A DNA stretch of 64,000 nucleotides, from the NCBI RefSeq assembly GCF_017498545.1, contig NZ_CP071793.1, positions 11,340,256 to 11,404,255 of the forward strand, in the 5' to 3' direction. The position numbers and the translations under genes were made by a program. Below the pieces are notes generated by a model. The model was not told where the DNA came from and ran no database searches. It was given only the letters and a program-made list of their open reading frames with translations. Below, piece after piece: positions 26,551-35,256 of the stretch. The DNA comes from Sulfidibacter corallicola. GTDB lineage: Bacteria > Acidobacteriota > Holophagae > Acanthopleuribacterales > Acanthopleuribacteraceae. How positions within the stretch are numbered: the first letter of the stretch is position 1; every line of letters begins with the position of its first letter.

Positions 26551-27041
26551 GGCGCCCCTCCCCGAAGGTCCGCAGGATTGGGGAGTACGGCACTGGCCAA
26601 CGCATCGCCGTGGGCCAGGCTGAAGAGAATCAAGGTGCCCGCTTCGGTTTGGGCCCGCGACGGCAGTGCGAATCGCCGCGTCTCGAGGCCGCCCAGACTG
26701 CCCAGAAGCAGCGCCCGTTTGACATCGGTGCCGCTGCCGGGATGCCAGTAGACCAGTACATCCGGCGCGAGCGTGGGACTGTTCGGCGACAGTTCCAGGG
26801 CCACGGTCGCGGCGGAGCTGTCGGCAGAGAGGAGGCGGGGAATCACTTGAACATCGCCACCGATGGGCTGACCCAACCAGAGCTGATGTTGCCAATCGGC
26901 CAAGGGGATCTGGAGCGGCTCGGGAAACGCCTGATGGGGAATGGGGCGCCGGCCGAGAAGGCCGACCAGGCATACCAACGCCGTCGCAACCGCCAACAGG
27001 GCCACCATGACGCCGTGTCGTTTTCGAAGTGCGCGAATCAT
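26547..27041 (-). CDS. Small exported or anchored protein of the redox operon
   Basis: 164 residues from ATG 27041, which overlaps the previous gene by 4 bases. One N-terminal membrane helix is present (~10-30, VMVALLAVATALVCLVGLLG). The remainder is a beta-rich periplasmic domain (IPLADWQHQLWLG, VALELSPNSPTLAPDVLVYW, RFALPSRAQTEAGTLILFSLAHGDAL). No Cys or obvious cofactor motif. Family not recognised; operon context suggests an accessory or assembly subunit. Confidence 0.65.
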   Translation of the reverse strand: MIRALRKRHGVMVALLAVATALVCLVGLLGRRPIPHQAFPEPLQIPLADWQHQLWLGQPIGGDVQVIPRLLSADSSAATVALELSPNSPTLAPDVLVYWHPGSGTDVKRALLLGSLGGLETRRFALPSRAQTEAGTLILFSLAHGDALASAVLPNPADLRGGAP

Positions 27042-27301
27042 GCGCCACCTCCGGCCGCGTCGCGATGGGCATTGCGCTCGATCGGCGGGGTTTGCCGGCC
27101 ACGGGCCAGGCGCAGCGCCAACAGGGGCCAAAGCGCGGCGGAAGCGGGAAAAATCAGGATGCGAAAGCCGATGGTTCCCTGCTTCGCCATCGGATCCAAC
27201 TTTCCGCACCCGAGGCTCACGAAATAGAAGGCGAACAAAATGCCGATCGCAGCATAAATGCCGAGGCCCGCTACGAACAGCGTGACAACTTGCACCAGCA
27301 C
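27038..27301 (-). CDS. Two-helix membrane protein, first gene of the redox operon
   Basis: 87 residues from a GTG start preceded by AAGGAG (8 bases). The longer upstream frame has no start signal. Two membrane helices: ~5-32 (VVTLFVAGLGIYAAIGILFAFYFVSLG) and ~47-65 (GFRILIFPASAALWPLLAL), then a basic tail. No family name can be given with confidence. It overlaps the next gene by 4 bases (ATGA), as all genes of this operon do. Confidence 0.65.
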   Translation of the reverse strand: MLVQVVTLFVAGLGIYAAIGILFAFYFVSLGCGKLDPMAKQGTIGFRILIFPASAALWPLLALRLARGRQTPPIERNAHRDAAGGGA

Positions 27302-27644
27302 AATTTTTCTCCTTGTTCTAAATGTTTGATTGGAGGGGTCAGCAGTACGGGGTTGGTAACACTTCGAACCCGCTTTTATTTCCACGACCCGATTCAGGTG
27401 TCCTGGAACCCGGGGCACTCGGAGCCGAAAAAGCCACCGAATCCCGGCACGACGGACCCGGGTCCACGATGCGAAGAATGCGCCCGTCAGGGGGCTCTCC
27501 GGGATCGAGGCCCGCACGGAACGGCACCGGCCAGCTCGATCCCCACGATGTAAAAGCAGGTTGATGGAGCCAGCATAGCACGAGACGACAGGGACCACAC
27601 CACGGGGTCGTCCATCCCCGTTCGACCGGGTGAGCGGCACATAC

Positions 27645-27680
27645 AAAAAAGGCCCGGTGATGAGTTTCCTCATACCGGGC
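27645..27680 (-). terminator. Rho-independent terminator downstream of glyA
   Basis: On the minus strand GCCCGGT...ATGAG pairs with CTCAT..ACCGGGC (one bulge), followed by TTTTTTG. It lies ~255 bases beyond the glyA stop, leaving a long 3' untranslated region. Confidence 0.8.
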
Positions 27681-27722
27681 TGTGGATGATCGCCCTAAAG
27701 GGGCGTCAAGACGTAAAACTGT

Positions 27723-27811
27723 GCGTCTCTCACTTTTCTTGTGAAACTGCTTGTGGCATGTGGGGGAAGCCCGCGGGCTTCCCTTCCATACAATGTGGTT
27801 CTCCGAGACGC
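27723..27811. other. Structured sequence 3' of glyA (unknown RNA or palindrome cluster)
   Basis: GCGTCTC (27723-27729) and GAGACGC (27805-27811) close a region containing a perfect 20-base palindrome at 27764-27783 (GGGAAGCCCG/CGGGCTTCCC). It lies between glyA and its terminator. I do not recognise it as a known RNA. Confidence 0.35.
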
Positions 27812-27935
27812 GCGAGGCAAGCGGGCCGACGGCAAAAGGACCGAAACGCCCGAAAGCAGGGACTTCACGTGTGACGCCCGGGGTCGCGGCCGTGCAGGAG
27901 TGAGGCCCGAAAGCGCCCACCCCCACCCGGTGCGA

Positions 27936-29477
27936 TCAATCGATCTCGTAGTGTTGCGAGAGCATGCCCAAATCCAATTCGGGATAGAGCGGGAAGCGGC
28001 CCAGCAGGTCCAGAACCCGCTGACGCGCCTGTTGAACGACGTCTTCGGCAAGCACGAATTTGACCTGACTCTTCTCGCCCTTGGCCTTGCCCTTCGTCTT
28101 GATGGCCGGCGTGGTGTTGCCGAGAACCAATTTGATGATTGCGGCAATTTCCTTCATTTCCTCGGGGCCCATGCCCAAGGTGGTGGTCGCCGGCGTGCCG
28201 AGCCGCAGCCCGCTGGTGTACCAGGGTCCGTTGGGATCGAAGGGAATGGTGTTGCGATTGAGGGTGATGCCGCAGGAGCGCAGCGCCGTTTCGGCCTGAC
28301 GGCCGTTGATCCCGAAACCCTTGGCGACATCGATCAACAGCAGGTGGTTGTCGGTGCCGCCGGTCAGAACGGGCATGCCCTCGGACTGGCAGGTTTCGGC
28401 CAGCGCCTGGGCGTTGGTGACCACGTTGGCGGCGTACTCGCGGAACTCGGGCTTCAGGGCTTCCCGGAAGGCGATCGCCTTGGCCGCCATCACGTGAGAC
28501 AGCGGACCGCCGAGCACCAACGGACACCCTTTGTCCACGAATTCGGCGAACTCGTTTTTGCAAAGGACGATACCACCACGGGGCCCGCGCAGGGTCTTGT
28601 GGGTCGTCGACGTGGCGATGTGGGCCCAGGCCACGGGATCGTAGTCGCCGGTGAACACCTTGCCGGCCACCAGACCGGCGAAGTGGGCCATGTCGACCAT
28701 GAAGACCGCGCCCACCTCGTCGGCGATTTCGCGCATCTTGGCGAAGTTGATCTTGCGGGGATAGGCGCTGTAGCCGGCCAGCAGGATCAGCGGTTTGACC
28801 TCGCGCACCTGTTTGGCGATTTCGTCGAGATTCAATTCGCCGCTCTGGGGATCGACGGAGTAGGAATGTGCCTCGAACAGGAATCCGGAAACGTTGAGGC
28901 GGTAGCCGTGGGTCAGGTGACCGCCGGAGTAGAGGTCCAGCGCCATGAGTCGATGGTCCTGCATGGACGCGCGAACGCGGCGCCAATCCTCTTCGGAGAG
29001 CGCCATGGCCGACTTGGCACCCAGTTTCTCCAATTCCGGTGTCTGGACCTTGCCGAGCAGAATGGCGAGGAAGGCAACCATGTTGGCGTCGGCACCGGAG
29101 TGCGGCTGGACAAAAGCGTGTTCGGCATCGAACAACTCGCAGGCCAACCGAGAGGCCTCGGCCTCGACGGTATCGACGTTGTCGCATCCCGCGTAGAATC
29201 GGTGGCCGGTGTAACCCTCGGCATATTTATCCGTGAAGAGGTTCCCATGGGCAAGTTGGGTCGCCAAGGAACAGAAGTTCTCGCTGGCAATCAATTTCAA
29301 GTTGGTACGCTGATCGCGATACTCACGCACGATGGTCTGTGCGACCGTAGGGGAAACCGTCTGAACATGATCCAGTGAAGCGTAGAAGGCGGTGGCGGCC
29401 GGATTGGGAGCCTGACCCTCGAGGCCTTTCAAATAAGTCTGGAGCAAGCTTTCGCGAAGCGAATTCATGTTTGCCAT
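27936..29477 (-). CDS. glyA: Serine hydroxymethyltransferase
   Basis: 513 residues. It interconverts serine and glycine with tetrahydrofolate, using PLP, in the cytosol. Visible motifs: RTNLKLIASENFCS, the TDKYAEGYTGHRFYAGCDNVD substrate region, QPHSGADANMVAF, DMAHFAGLVAG, and the PLP lysine in TSTTHKTLRGPRGG. It is about 90 residues longer than E. coli GlyA. An insertion after the SGADAN segment (LGAKSAMALSEEDWRRVRASMQDHRLMALDLYSGGHLTHG) resembles the longer chlamydial-type SHMT. The C-terminus has a Lys-rich loop (KTKGKAKGEKSQVKF). A second ATG three codons in (29468) is possible. A -10-like TAGAAT lies upstream near 29541-29546. Confidence 0.95.
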   Translation of the reverse strand: MANMNSLRESLLQTYLKGLEGQAPNPAATAFYASLDHVQTVSPTVAQTIVREYRDQRTNLKLIASENFCSLATQLAHGNLFTDKYAEGYTGHRFYAGCDNVDTVEAEASRLACELFDAEHAFVQPHSGADANMVAFLAILLGKVQTPELEKLGAKSAMALSEEDWRRVRASMQDHRLMALDLYSGGHLTHGYRLNVSGFLFEAHSYSVDPQSGELNLDEIAKQVREVKPLILLAGYSAYPRKINFAKMREIADEVGAVFMVDMAHFAGLVAGKVFTGDYDPVAWAHIATSTTHKTLRGPRGGIVLCKNEFAEFVDKGCPLVLGGPLSHVMAAKAIAFREALKPEFREYAANVVTNAQALAETCQSEGMPVLTGGTDNHLLLIDVAKGFGINGRQAETALRSCGITLNRNTIPFDPNGPWYTSGLRLGTPATTTLGMGPEEMKEIAAIIKLVLGNTTPAIKTKGKAKGEKSQVKFVLAEDVVQQARQRVLDLLGRFPLYPELDLGMLSQHYEID

Positions 29478-29479
29478 CC

Positions 29480-30188
29480 TTCGTTGACCGGGACGTGCCC
29501 GCGGACACGCCGGGTTTCGTCGTGGTTTGGGAGTGCCCTCATTCTAACCGGCCTCCCCCCGCGACACCACCCGTGCTGCGGTCATCTCAGCGTCCTCTCC
29601 GGGACGATGGACGAAGCGCGGAATGGTGGGTCGATCTCCCCTCGAAGCTCCGGTCAGGCAATGTGGCCGCTCGCAATTGGGGCCACTTTAGCACGAGCTT
29701 CGGGCAAAAGTCCGCACCTGTTCGCACCTCCGTCGCATCCCGTTCGAAACGCCGCCACGCCCCCTCGTCGATGGCGATCGACACGCCCTTTCGGCGGCCG
29801 TTCCGACGGCGCGATTCCCGGGATCGGCATGGATTGCGTGACGCGCGCCACGACAGGGCCAACCGGTCTTGCGCCCCCGCCCGGCCAAGGCATAAGATGG
29901 CGGTGCCGCGATCTCCGTACCCGGCCTCCCTTACCGGTCCTCCCTTACCGGGCCTCCCTCGCCCGATCTCGGTTCCGGCACCCAGGCCATCGCATTCAGA
30001 TGCTTCCTCGTTTGGTGGTTCAGCCGGCCGGTCATCTTTCGACAGGCGCGATCCTGTTTCGAAACGCAATAAACCGCATGCACGCGCGGCGGGCCATCTC
30101 GTTCCGAGCCCCCGTCGTCGCCGACTCGTGGATCGCATGCGTCGCGGCGCCCATTTTTCGTTCACAAGACCACAAGGAGATTCGGAAC
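29480..30188. other. Intergenic region upstream of glyA, with 14-base tandem repeat
   Basis: About 700 bases between divergent genes. Open frames here are mutually overlapping Arg/Pro-rich frames without support. It should contain the glyA promoter (minus strand, TAGAAT near 29541) and the promoter of the membrane-protein gene. Copies of a 14-base unit occur at 29925-29952. Confidence 0.5.
29925..29952 (+). repeat. Tandem 14-base repeat (CCTCCCTTACCGG G/T), two copies
   Basis: Units at 29925-29938 and 29939-29952, followed by a decayed third copy. The same unit occurs three times at 63193-63234. Confidence 0.8.
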
Positions 30189-30941
30189 GTGTTCCAGCGC
30201 ATACACCCTCTCATCCTCATCGGCGCAAGTATCCTCGTTTGCAGTTCCACGGCCGCCCTCGCTCAATACCAAATCATCACCGTCAGCGGCCAAACCTATC
30301 ACGCCAAAACCAAACCCAAGCAGACCGATCGCGGTCTTTTCGGCTTCTCGCTTCAGGGCGATGTCCTCATCGAATTGGACCGCTCGCAGATCGACTGGTA
30401 CACCACCGCCTTGGTAAACGAGGAGGCGCCGCCGATCTGGTCCAAACCGGTGGAACACAACCTGACCGCCAAGGGGATCGCCGGCAATCAGCATCAACTG
30501 CAGCATCTCCGCGCCGACCTCCACCAATACAGCCAGGGTCGCATCACGCTCGAAAACCTGATCGGCGCCAGCAAAATCACCCTGGCGGCACTGGCCGCCT
30601 GGCTGCTTTTCGACCTGTTCTTCAGCGCCTTCCTCCTGTGGATCAGCATGAAGATCGTCTCCGAGTTCGTCGACTACGGTCCATTGCTGGGCTTCAACCT
30701 GCTTTTTCTGCCGCTTTCCCTGGCGACCTCGATCGCCTGCTTCCTGGTGGGACTCGGGCCCTTGGTCGCCGCGGCTGCCGGCGGCGCCCTGTATTTCTGC
30801 GCGTGGCTCATTTTGTTGATCACCCGCGAGGGATGCCTGCCGCTTCGAGCCTTCGGCGGCACCCTGGTATTCAAAGCCCTGCACGGCGGGACCTGGGTCG
30901 GCGTCTTCCTGCTGCTCCACATGACCTGGCTGCGCGGCTGA
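30189..30941 (+). CDS. Exported/membrane protein, unknown function
   Basis: 250 residues from GTG 30189 (AAGGAG nine bases upstream; the long frame upstream is spurious). A signal peptide ends at ALAQ (about residue 24). A small beta domain follows (YQIITVSGQTYHAKTK...DVLIELDRSQIDWYTTALV), like a short DUF4399/SH3-type module. The C-terminal half has four membrane helices (~130-160, 167-190, 192-215, 230-250). It is a monocistronic gene. No family assigned. Confidence 0.65.
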   Translation: MFQRIHPLILIGASILVCSSTAALAQYQIITVSGQTYHAKTKPKQTDRGLFGFSLQGDVLIELDRSQIDWYTTALVNEEAPPIWSKPVEHNLTAKGIAGNQHQLQHLRADLHQYSQGRITLENLIGASKITLAALAAWLLFDLFFSAFLLWISMKIVSEFVDYGPLLGFNLLFLPLSLATSIACFLVGLGPLVAAAAGGALYFCAWLILLITREGCLPLRAFGGTLVFKALHGGTWVGVFLLLHMTWLRG

Positions 30942-31092
30942 CGGGTGCCGGCACCGCTTTCACGCTGCATCACATTTTGCCTTACTTTTTCGTCCAGGAT
31001 CCGACCGTTGGACGAATGATGGGTTAGAATACAGCTTTGCGCGAAAACGGGGCCCCTGTCGGCACGTGACCATCCACCTGTGGAGACGCACC

Positions 31093-31605
31093 ATGAATCT
31101 TTTCGATTTCCTGAACGAGCACCAGATCGGCTACCTTCGCCTGGATCACCCACCGGTCTTCACCTGCGAAGAAGCCAGAGAGCTGGTGCCGGATTTCGAC
31201 GGGGCCGAAACGAAGAACCTGTTCGTCAAAGATAAAAAGGGGCGACACCACTTCCTCGTGGTGGTGGGTTCCGATAAGAACGTCGATCTCAAGGCACTGT
31301 CGAAGCAACTGGGCACCTCGAGCCTCAGCCTCGCCTCCAGCGACCGCCTGAAAAAATATTTGGACCTGGAACCGGGTTCGGTGACGGTGCTCGGTCTCTT
31401 CAACGACAAGGAGAACGCGGTCCAAATCATCGTCGACACGGATTTGTGGCAAGCTTCGGCACTGGGTTGCCATCCGTTGATCAATACCAGTACCCTGGTG
31501 ATTCCGCGCGCGGATCTGGCCCGGTTCATCGAAGCGACGGGCCACGAGCTGAAGGTCATGACGCTACCGCAACTGGTGGAAAGCGAGCCGGAACCGGCGA
31601 CGTAA
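31093..31605 (+). CDS. YbaK/ProX-type prolyl-tRNA editing protein
   Basis: 170 residues from ATG 31093. Single YbaK/aminoacyl-tRNA-deacylase domain: LDHPPVFTCEEA, ETKNLFVKDKKGRHHFLVVV (the conserved Lys that orients the substrate), GTSSLSLASSDRLKKYLDLEPGSVTVLGL and the C-terminal CHPLINTSTLVI box. The order and length match ProXp-ala/PrdX-like free-standing editing proteins, which hydrolyse alanine or cysteine from tRNA-Pro. It acts in the cytosol. Genes around it are unrelated. Confidence 0.88.
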   Translation: MNLFDFLNEHQIGYLRLDHPPVFTCEEARELVPDFDGAETKNLFVKDKKGRHHFLVVVGSDKNVDLKALSKQLGTSSLSLASSDRLKKYLDLEPGSVTVLGLFNDKENAVQIIVDTDLWQASALGCHPLINTSTLVIPRADLARFIEATGHELKVMTLPQLVESEPEPAT

Positions 31606-31814
31606 GCGGTGGCATCGGGCTCACAGGCCCGGCATGGGTTGAAGGTCGTGGAGTTTTTCCACCACCGAGGTCGCGGAGGACCCGGAGCCAGATGGGTGAA
31701 CCCACATTTGTGAGAGAGGCGTCGTCGCGGAACGTTACCCGGAGGCGCCAAGCCCGCCGGTCCGACTCTTCGAAGTGACCAATCCCAAAGTCCCCGCATC
31801 TCGAGAGGGGCGTA

Positions 31815-31974
31815 AGGCCAGTAGGTTGGCCCGCCGGGCCGACGCGTCGAAGCAACCCAAGCAACAGCAATCAATTGCGCCAAAGAGCGAAGCCGCCCTT
31901 TTCCCGCACGACCCCCATCCAAAGCCGTAAGGTCCAAGGTTCCCGCATCGTGAAAGCGACGTAAGGCCTGTAGG
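31815..31974 (+). repeat. 160-bp direct repeat, copy A (contains a REP)
   Basis: Starts AGGCCAGTAGG and contains CAACCCAAGCAACAGCAATC, GAGCGAAGCCGCCCTT and CCGCACGACCCCCATC, ending CCTGTAGG. It is nearly identical to 32111-32270 apart from scattered substitutions. Confidence 0.8.
31821..31843 (+). repeat. GTAG-type REP palindrome
   Basis: GTAGG then TTGGCCC-GCC-GGGCCGA (7-bp stem with one G-T wobble). Confidence 0.8.
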
Positions 31975-32139
31975 TTGGCCCGCCGGGCCGACTTTCGAAG
32001 CGACGTAACCCTCGATGAAGCGCCATCCCAAAGAGCCGTGCCCATCCTTACCCTAAACGCCCACCCCAAAGCACCCATCCGCGTTGTTCCCGCATGCCGA
32101 GAGAGAAACCAGGCCAGTAGGTTGGCCCGCCGGGCCGAC
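31970..32139 (+). repeat. Composite element: REP - 125 bp - REP (copy 2)
   Basis: REPs at 31970-31992 and 32117-32139 flank an interior nearly identical to 24404-24573, but in the opposite orientation. It overlaps the 160-bp direct repeats, showing the mosaic nature of these elements. Confidence 0.78.
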
Positions 32140-32270
32140 GCGTCGAAGCAACCCAAGCAACAGCAATCAATTGCGCCAAAGAGCGAAGCCGCCCTTATCC
32201 CGCACGACCCCCATCGAAAGCCGTAGGGTCCAAGGTTCCCGCATTGTGAAAGCGACGCAAGACCTGTAGG
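32111..32270 (+). repeat. 160-bp direct repeat, copy B (contains a REP)
   Basis: Second copy of the block at 31815-31974, same orientation, start-to-start distance 296 bases. It ends at the start of a third, diverged REP at 32266. Confidence 0.8.
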
Positions 32271-32287
32271 TGGAGCAGCTTGCTCCA
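32266..32287 (+). repeat. GTAG-type REP palindrome, divergent stem
   Basis: GTAGG then TGGAGCA-GCT-TGCTCCA, a perfect 7-bp stem with a GCT loop. Confidence 0.75.
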
Positions 32288-32838
32288 CCAATCGAAGCGA
32301 TGGCAGTTCCGAGCTGAAATCGAGCAAAAGGGCGTAGCGACCCACTAAAGCGAGCAAGCCTAAACGAAGAACCCAACCCCCTCGATTCTGGCGTCGCGGC
32401 GAAAGAAGGTCGCTTCGAATGGTTGAGCAGGCTGGCCTGAGCGGCCCTCTCCACCTACAGGCCTGGAACCACTTACGAAAATACGGGAACTGCATGCTTC
32501 CGTCCGACCAGGCTAGCCAACACATCGGAGGGGTTCGGTAGGCAGTTCCCGCATTGAGAGGGAGTCGAGGTGCCTGTAGGTGGAGAGGACCGCTCGGGCC
32601 AGCGGCTTTACCGACCGTGCCCAACCTCCTATAGCCCACCGATCCTCAAAGAATGCGGAAACTCCGGGCATGGATCACTTCGGCGAGCTCAGCCGGCGGG
32701 CTTACCGCCCCTGATGCCCTTACCTGGCCTTACCGGCCCTGCACGACGAATCTCTCGGCATTCGGGAACCCCGAGCGACTTTGTTTCAGGAGAGATCGCG
32801 GGGGACCGCCGCTGTTTCCTGCACGGCGGCCCGGGGAA

Positions 32839-34245
32839 TCAGTCGAGGCAGACGGGTCCTTCGACGAACCCGAAACAGCCCTGGTTCTCCCATTGATTGA
32901 GCAGGTGGCGAAAATCGTCGAGATCCACGTCACGATCGCCGTCCATGTCGCGGGAACAATCCTGCGCCGGCGGGCACGGTCCCATGCCCGAGAGCAAGCG
33001 ACCCATGGTCAGGATATCGACGGTGGCACGGTTGACCGTGACAACCGGTGCGCCGAATCCGCCCTTGGCCACCTCGGCCACGAATACGGCGGCGACCCGC
33101 GCGAACTTGTGGGCGTGCAGCGATCGACCGCCGCTCTGGGCCAAGGTGTCGTTCTCGGTGTGCAGGTTGAAGTTGTGCTGGCCGAAACGCGCCTCGAACG
33201 GCATCGCCGCGGGGTAGTTCTCACCGGTCCAGGCGGCGTGGTCGCTGCAACCGTAGCCGCAGACCGTGGTGTCCCAGGTCAGGTCGGTCAAATAGGTATC
33301 CACCAATTGCCCCAGGAACTGGGTCAGGTCGTCGTCGGTGTAGTCGGTCAGGAACCAGATGTCCTTGTCCGAACCGTGGTAGTTGGTCATGTCCAGTTGA
33401 AGCACACCGACGACATCGACGTTGGCCTCGCGGTAGGATTCGGCGATGTCGCGAGACCCCAGCAGACCGAACTCCTCACCGGCGTAGCCCATGAAACGCA
33501 GGCTGCGCTCGGGCCGGAAATCGGTTTCGGCGATGGTGCGAATGACTTCGGTCAGGGTCGCGATCCCCGAAGCGTCGTCGTCGGCACCCGGTGCTGCCGT
33601 ATCGCGAGAGGTGGAGTCCAAATGACCACCGACCACCACCACTTCATCGGGAAAACGCGTGCCCTGAATGGAGAGAATCACCGAAGGCTGCTCGAAATCG
33701 TGGGTGAACAATTGGATGGTCACGTCCTCGCGATCTCCCAGCAGCGAAGTCCAGTGATCACGCAGCCAATGGGCGGCCGCCACGCCTTGCTCGTGGTAAT
33801 ACAGCCGGTTGGGAAAAGCGGAGAGCGATTCGATGACATCGGTGATGGAATCTTCGACGGTGGTATCGGCCAGAGCGCGGGCCACCTCGCCGTTGTCGAT
33901 GGTGTAATTCATTTTTTTGCGTGGCGTGTTTTTGATCTGTTCGAGGCGCGGTCTCATGGCCAGCGCCTCCTCGCGGGTCTTGTGGACCAGGTAGCCGCTG
34001 CAACGGCCGTAATCGCGGTGCATCAGGCTTGTGAGCGCGGCCAGGTCCTTGCGCGCGATGCGGGCGGCGGCGATGGGGCTGTTCTTGGTGGCATCGATGA
34101 CGAGGTCGACCTTGTAGGACCGCTTGAGTGCGGATTGAATGGCGTGCGCCTCGGAACGGTCCAAGGTAATCCAGACCAGGTCCTCGGAAGCGATGGAGGC
34201 CGACGTGGCGAGAAAAGCCAACAATAATGGCAGATAAAATTTCAT
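32839..34245 (-). CDS. Exported M28-family metallopeptidase with dockerin-like calcium motif
   Basis: 468 residues from ATG 34245 (GGAG upstream; a TTG two codons earlier is possible). A signal peptide ends near SIAS. A pro-region follows (~25-155). The M28 aminopeptidase domain (~160-390) has the zinc ligands of the family: GGHLDST (His), ADDDASG (bridging Asp), GEEFGLLGS (catalytic and ligand Glu), QLDMTNYHG (Asp) and FGQHNFNLHTEND (His). The C-terminal tail has a dockerin-like calcium loop, DMDGDRDVDLDDF, inside a Cys-bounded segment. It probably releases N-terminal amino acids outside the cell. No cohesin genes are visible; the calcium loop may just stabilise the tail. Confidence 0.88.
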   Translation of the reverse strand: MKFYLPLLLAFLATSASIASEDLVWITLDRSEAHAIQSALKRSYKVDLVIDATKNSPIAAARIARKDLAALTSLMHRDYGRCSGYLVHKTREEALAMRPRLEQIKNTPRKKMNYTIDNGEVARALADTTVEDSITDVIESLSAFPNRLYYHEQGVAAAHWLRDHWTSLLGDREDVTIQLFTHDFEQPSVILSIQGTRFPDEVVVVGGHLDSTSRDTAAPGADDDASGIATLTEVIRTIAETDFRPERSLRFMGYAGEEFGLLGSRDIAESYREANVDVVGVLQLDMTNYHGSDKDIWFLTDYTDDDLTQFLGQLVDTYLTDLTWDTTVCGYGCSDHAAWTGENYPAAMPFEARFGQHNFNLHTENDTLAQSGGRSLHAHKFARVAAVFVAEVAKGGFGAPVVTVNRATVDILTMGRLLSGMGPCPPAQDCSRDMDGDRDVDLDDFRHLLNQWENQGCFGFVEGPVCLD

Positions 34246-34958
34246 AGACAACTCCGGTTGATCGCGAAATCTCCTCTATCGGACGATCATAGAAACCATA
34301 ACGCGTAAGTCGATGATCGACGTAACGATTTCTCATTTTGAGAAGGGTTACCAGTCCCACCGGGGTTGGGCGTGATTGTGGGGCTTTTTTTTCCACCACG
34401 GAGTCCGCGGAGTTCACGGAGAGAGAACAGGAGCAACGAGGGTCCCAAGCAACTCGGCCCTATCCTTTGAGCCACTAGGAATAACACATTAAACAGCAAC
34501 CATCCGAAAACAGCGGTTTATTGAAAATCGTGACTCTGAATCGGCTAGGACGCCACTGCAACCCGGCATCGGCAGCGATGTATTATTTTACTGACGCCTC
34601 ACACCCCGCCCATCCAACCGAGCTGCTTCGTTAGCTGTTTTGTTTCCTTTTTCGGATGGGCAGAAACCATGACGGTTACGGAGAAAATCGGGGCATGATG
34701 TGCGTGTGAAAGTGGTGCCATCATCGATGGGAACCCCATAAAAAGAACCCATCCAACCGCGAAGTCGCGGAAGGACACACTGAACCCCAAAAAACTGACC
34801 AAAGCACCATGTTCTAAACAAGCTACAGCGCCCCCCTCGTTTCCTCCGTGACCTCATTATGTAACAAACTCTGTAAAGCTCGAAGGTAACGCTAAAAATA
34901 TCTGTTGGAACAAGCTGCGTTTGGAGCGCCCGAATGCGGAGAAATTCGTCGTGCCAGG

Positions 34959-34981
34959 TAGGTTCATCCGCCGGATGAACT
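34959..34981 (+). repeat. GTAG-type REP palindrome, divergent stem
   Basis: GTAGG then TTCATCC-GCC-GGATGAA, perfect 7-bp stem. Confidence 0.75.
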
Positions 34982-35054
34982 AGTCGAAGTAATCCAGGCG
35001 AGGAGTTCCAACCTATTTTCGAGGGTCGGTGCGATCCTAAGTCGGCTTCAAAAT

Positions 35055-35077
35055 GTGCGCCGGGCCGGCGCACCTAC
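35055..35077 (-). repeat. GTAG-type REP palindrome, divergent stem
   Basis: On the minus strand GTAGG then TGCGCCG-GCC-CGGCGCA, perfect 7-bp stem. Confidence 0.75.
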
Positions 35078-35256
35078 CGGGCACGACGCCCCTTTCGTAG
35101 ATGCGGGCACACCTATGCGATTCGCTTCGATTAGTTACCCACCTGAAACCCGGTGGCCCGGCAATCCGGCCCCCGGCCTGGGCGGCGACTCTGTGGTAAA
35201 AATCCGAAGTCACGGTTGACCGCGCTGGAAACCTACGCCACGACCGAGCGCAACCT

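Larger units (their letters stand above)
27302..27935. other. Intergenic region between glyA and the redox operon
   Basis: About 630 bases with no convincing gene. It contains the minus-strand terminator at 27645-27680 and an RNA-like fold at 27723-27811. The part adjacent to 27301 should hold the redox operon promoter, which I cannot define. Confidence 0.5.
31606..32838. other. Repeat-rich intergenic region
   Basis: About 1.2 kb between convergent genes, made largely of REP elements and duplicated ~160-base blocks. Long open frames on both strands follow the repeats and are not genes. Confidence 0.65.
34246..35256. other. Intergenic region with REPs, about 1 kb
   Basis: No convincing gene; the minus-strand frame 34588-35073 runs through a REP and has no ribosome binding site. 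It includes the usual CACGGAG-type motif near 34395-34425 and REPs at 34959 and 35055. The left part (34480-34900) is AT-richer and looks like unconstrained spacer. Confidence 0.5.

Noticed and set aside
31815..32290. Repeats resembling a CRISPR array
   Set aside because: Units are 160-bp blocks and REP palindromes with irregular spacing and no unique spacers of constant length.
34588..35073. 161-residue minus-strand open frame
   Set aside because: Spans a REP and lacks a ribosome binding site and domain signature.
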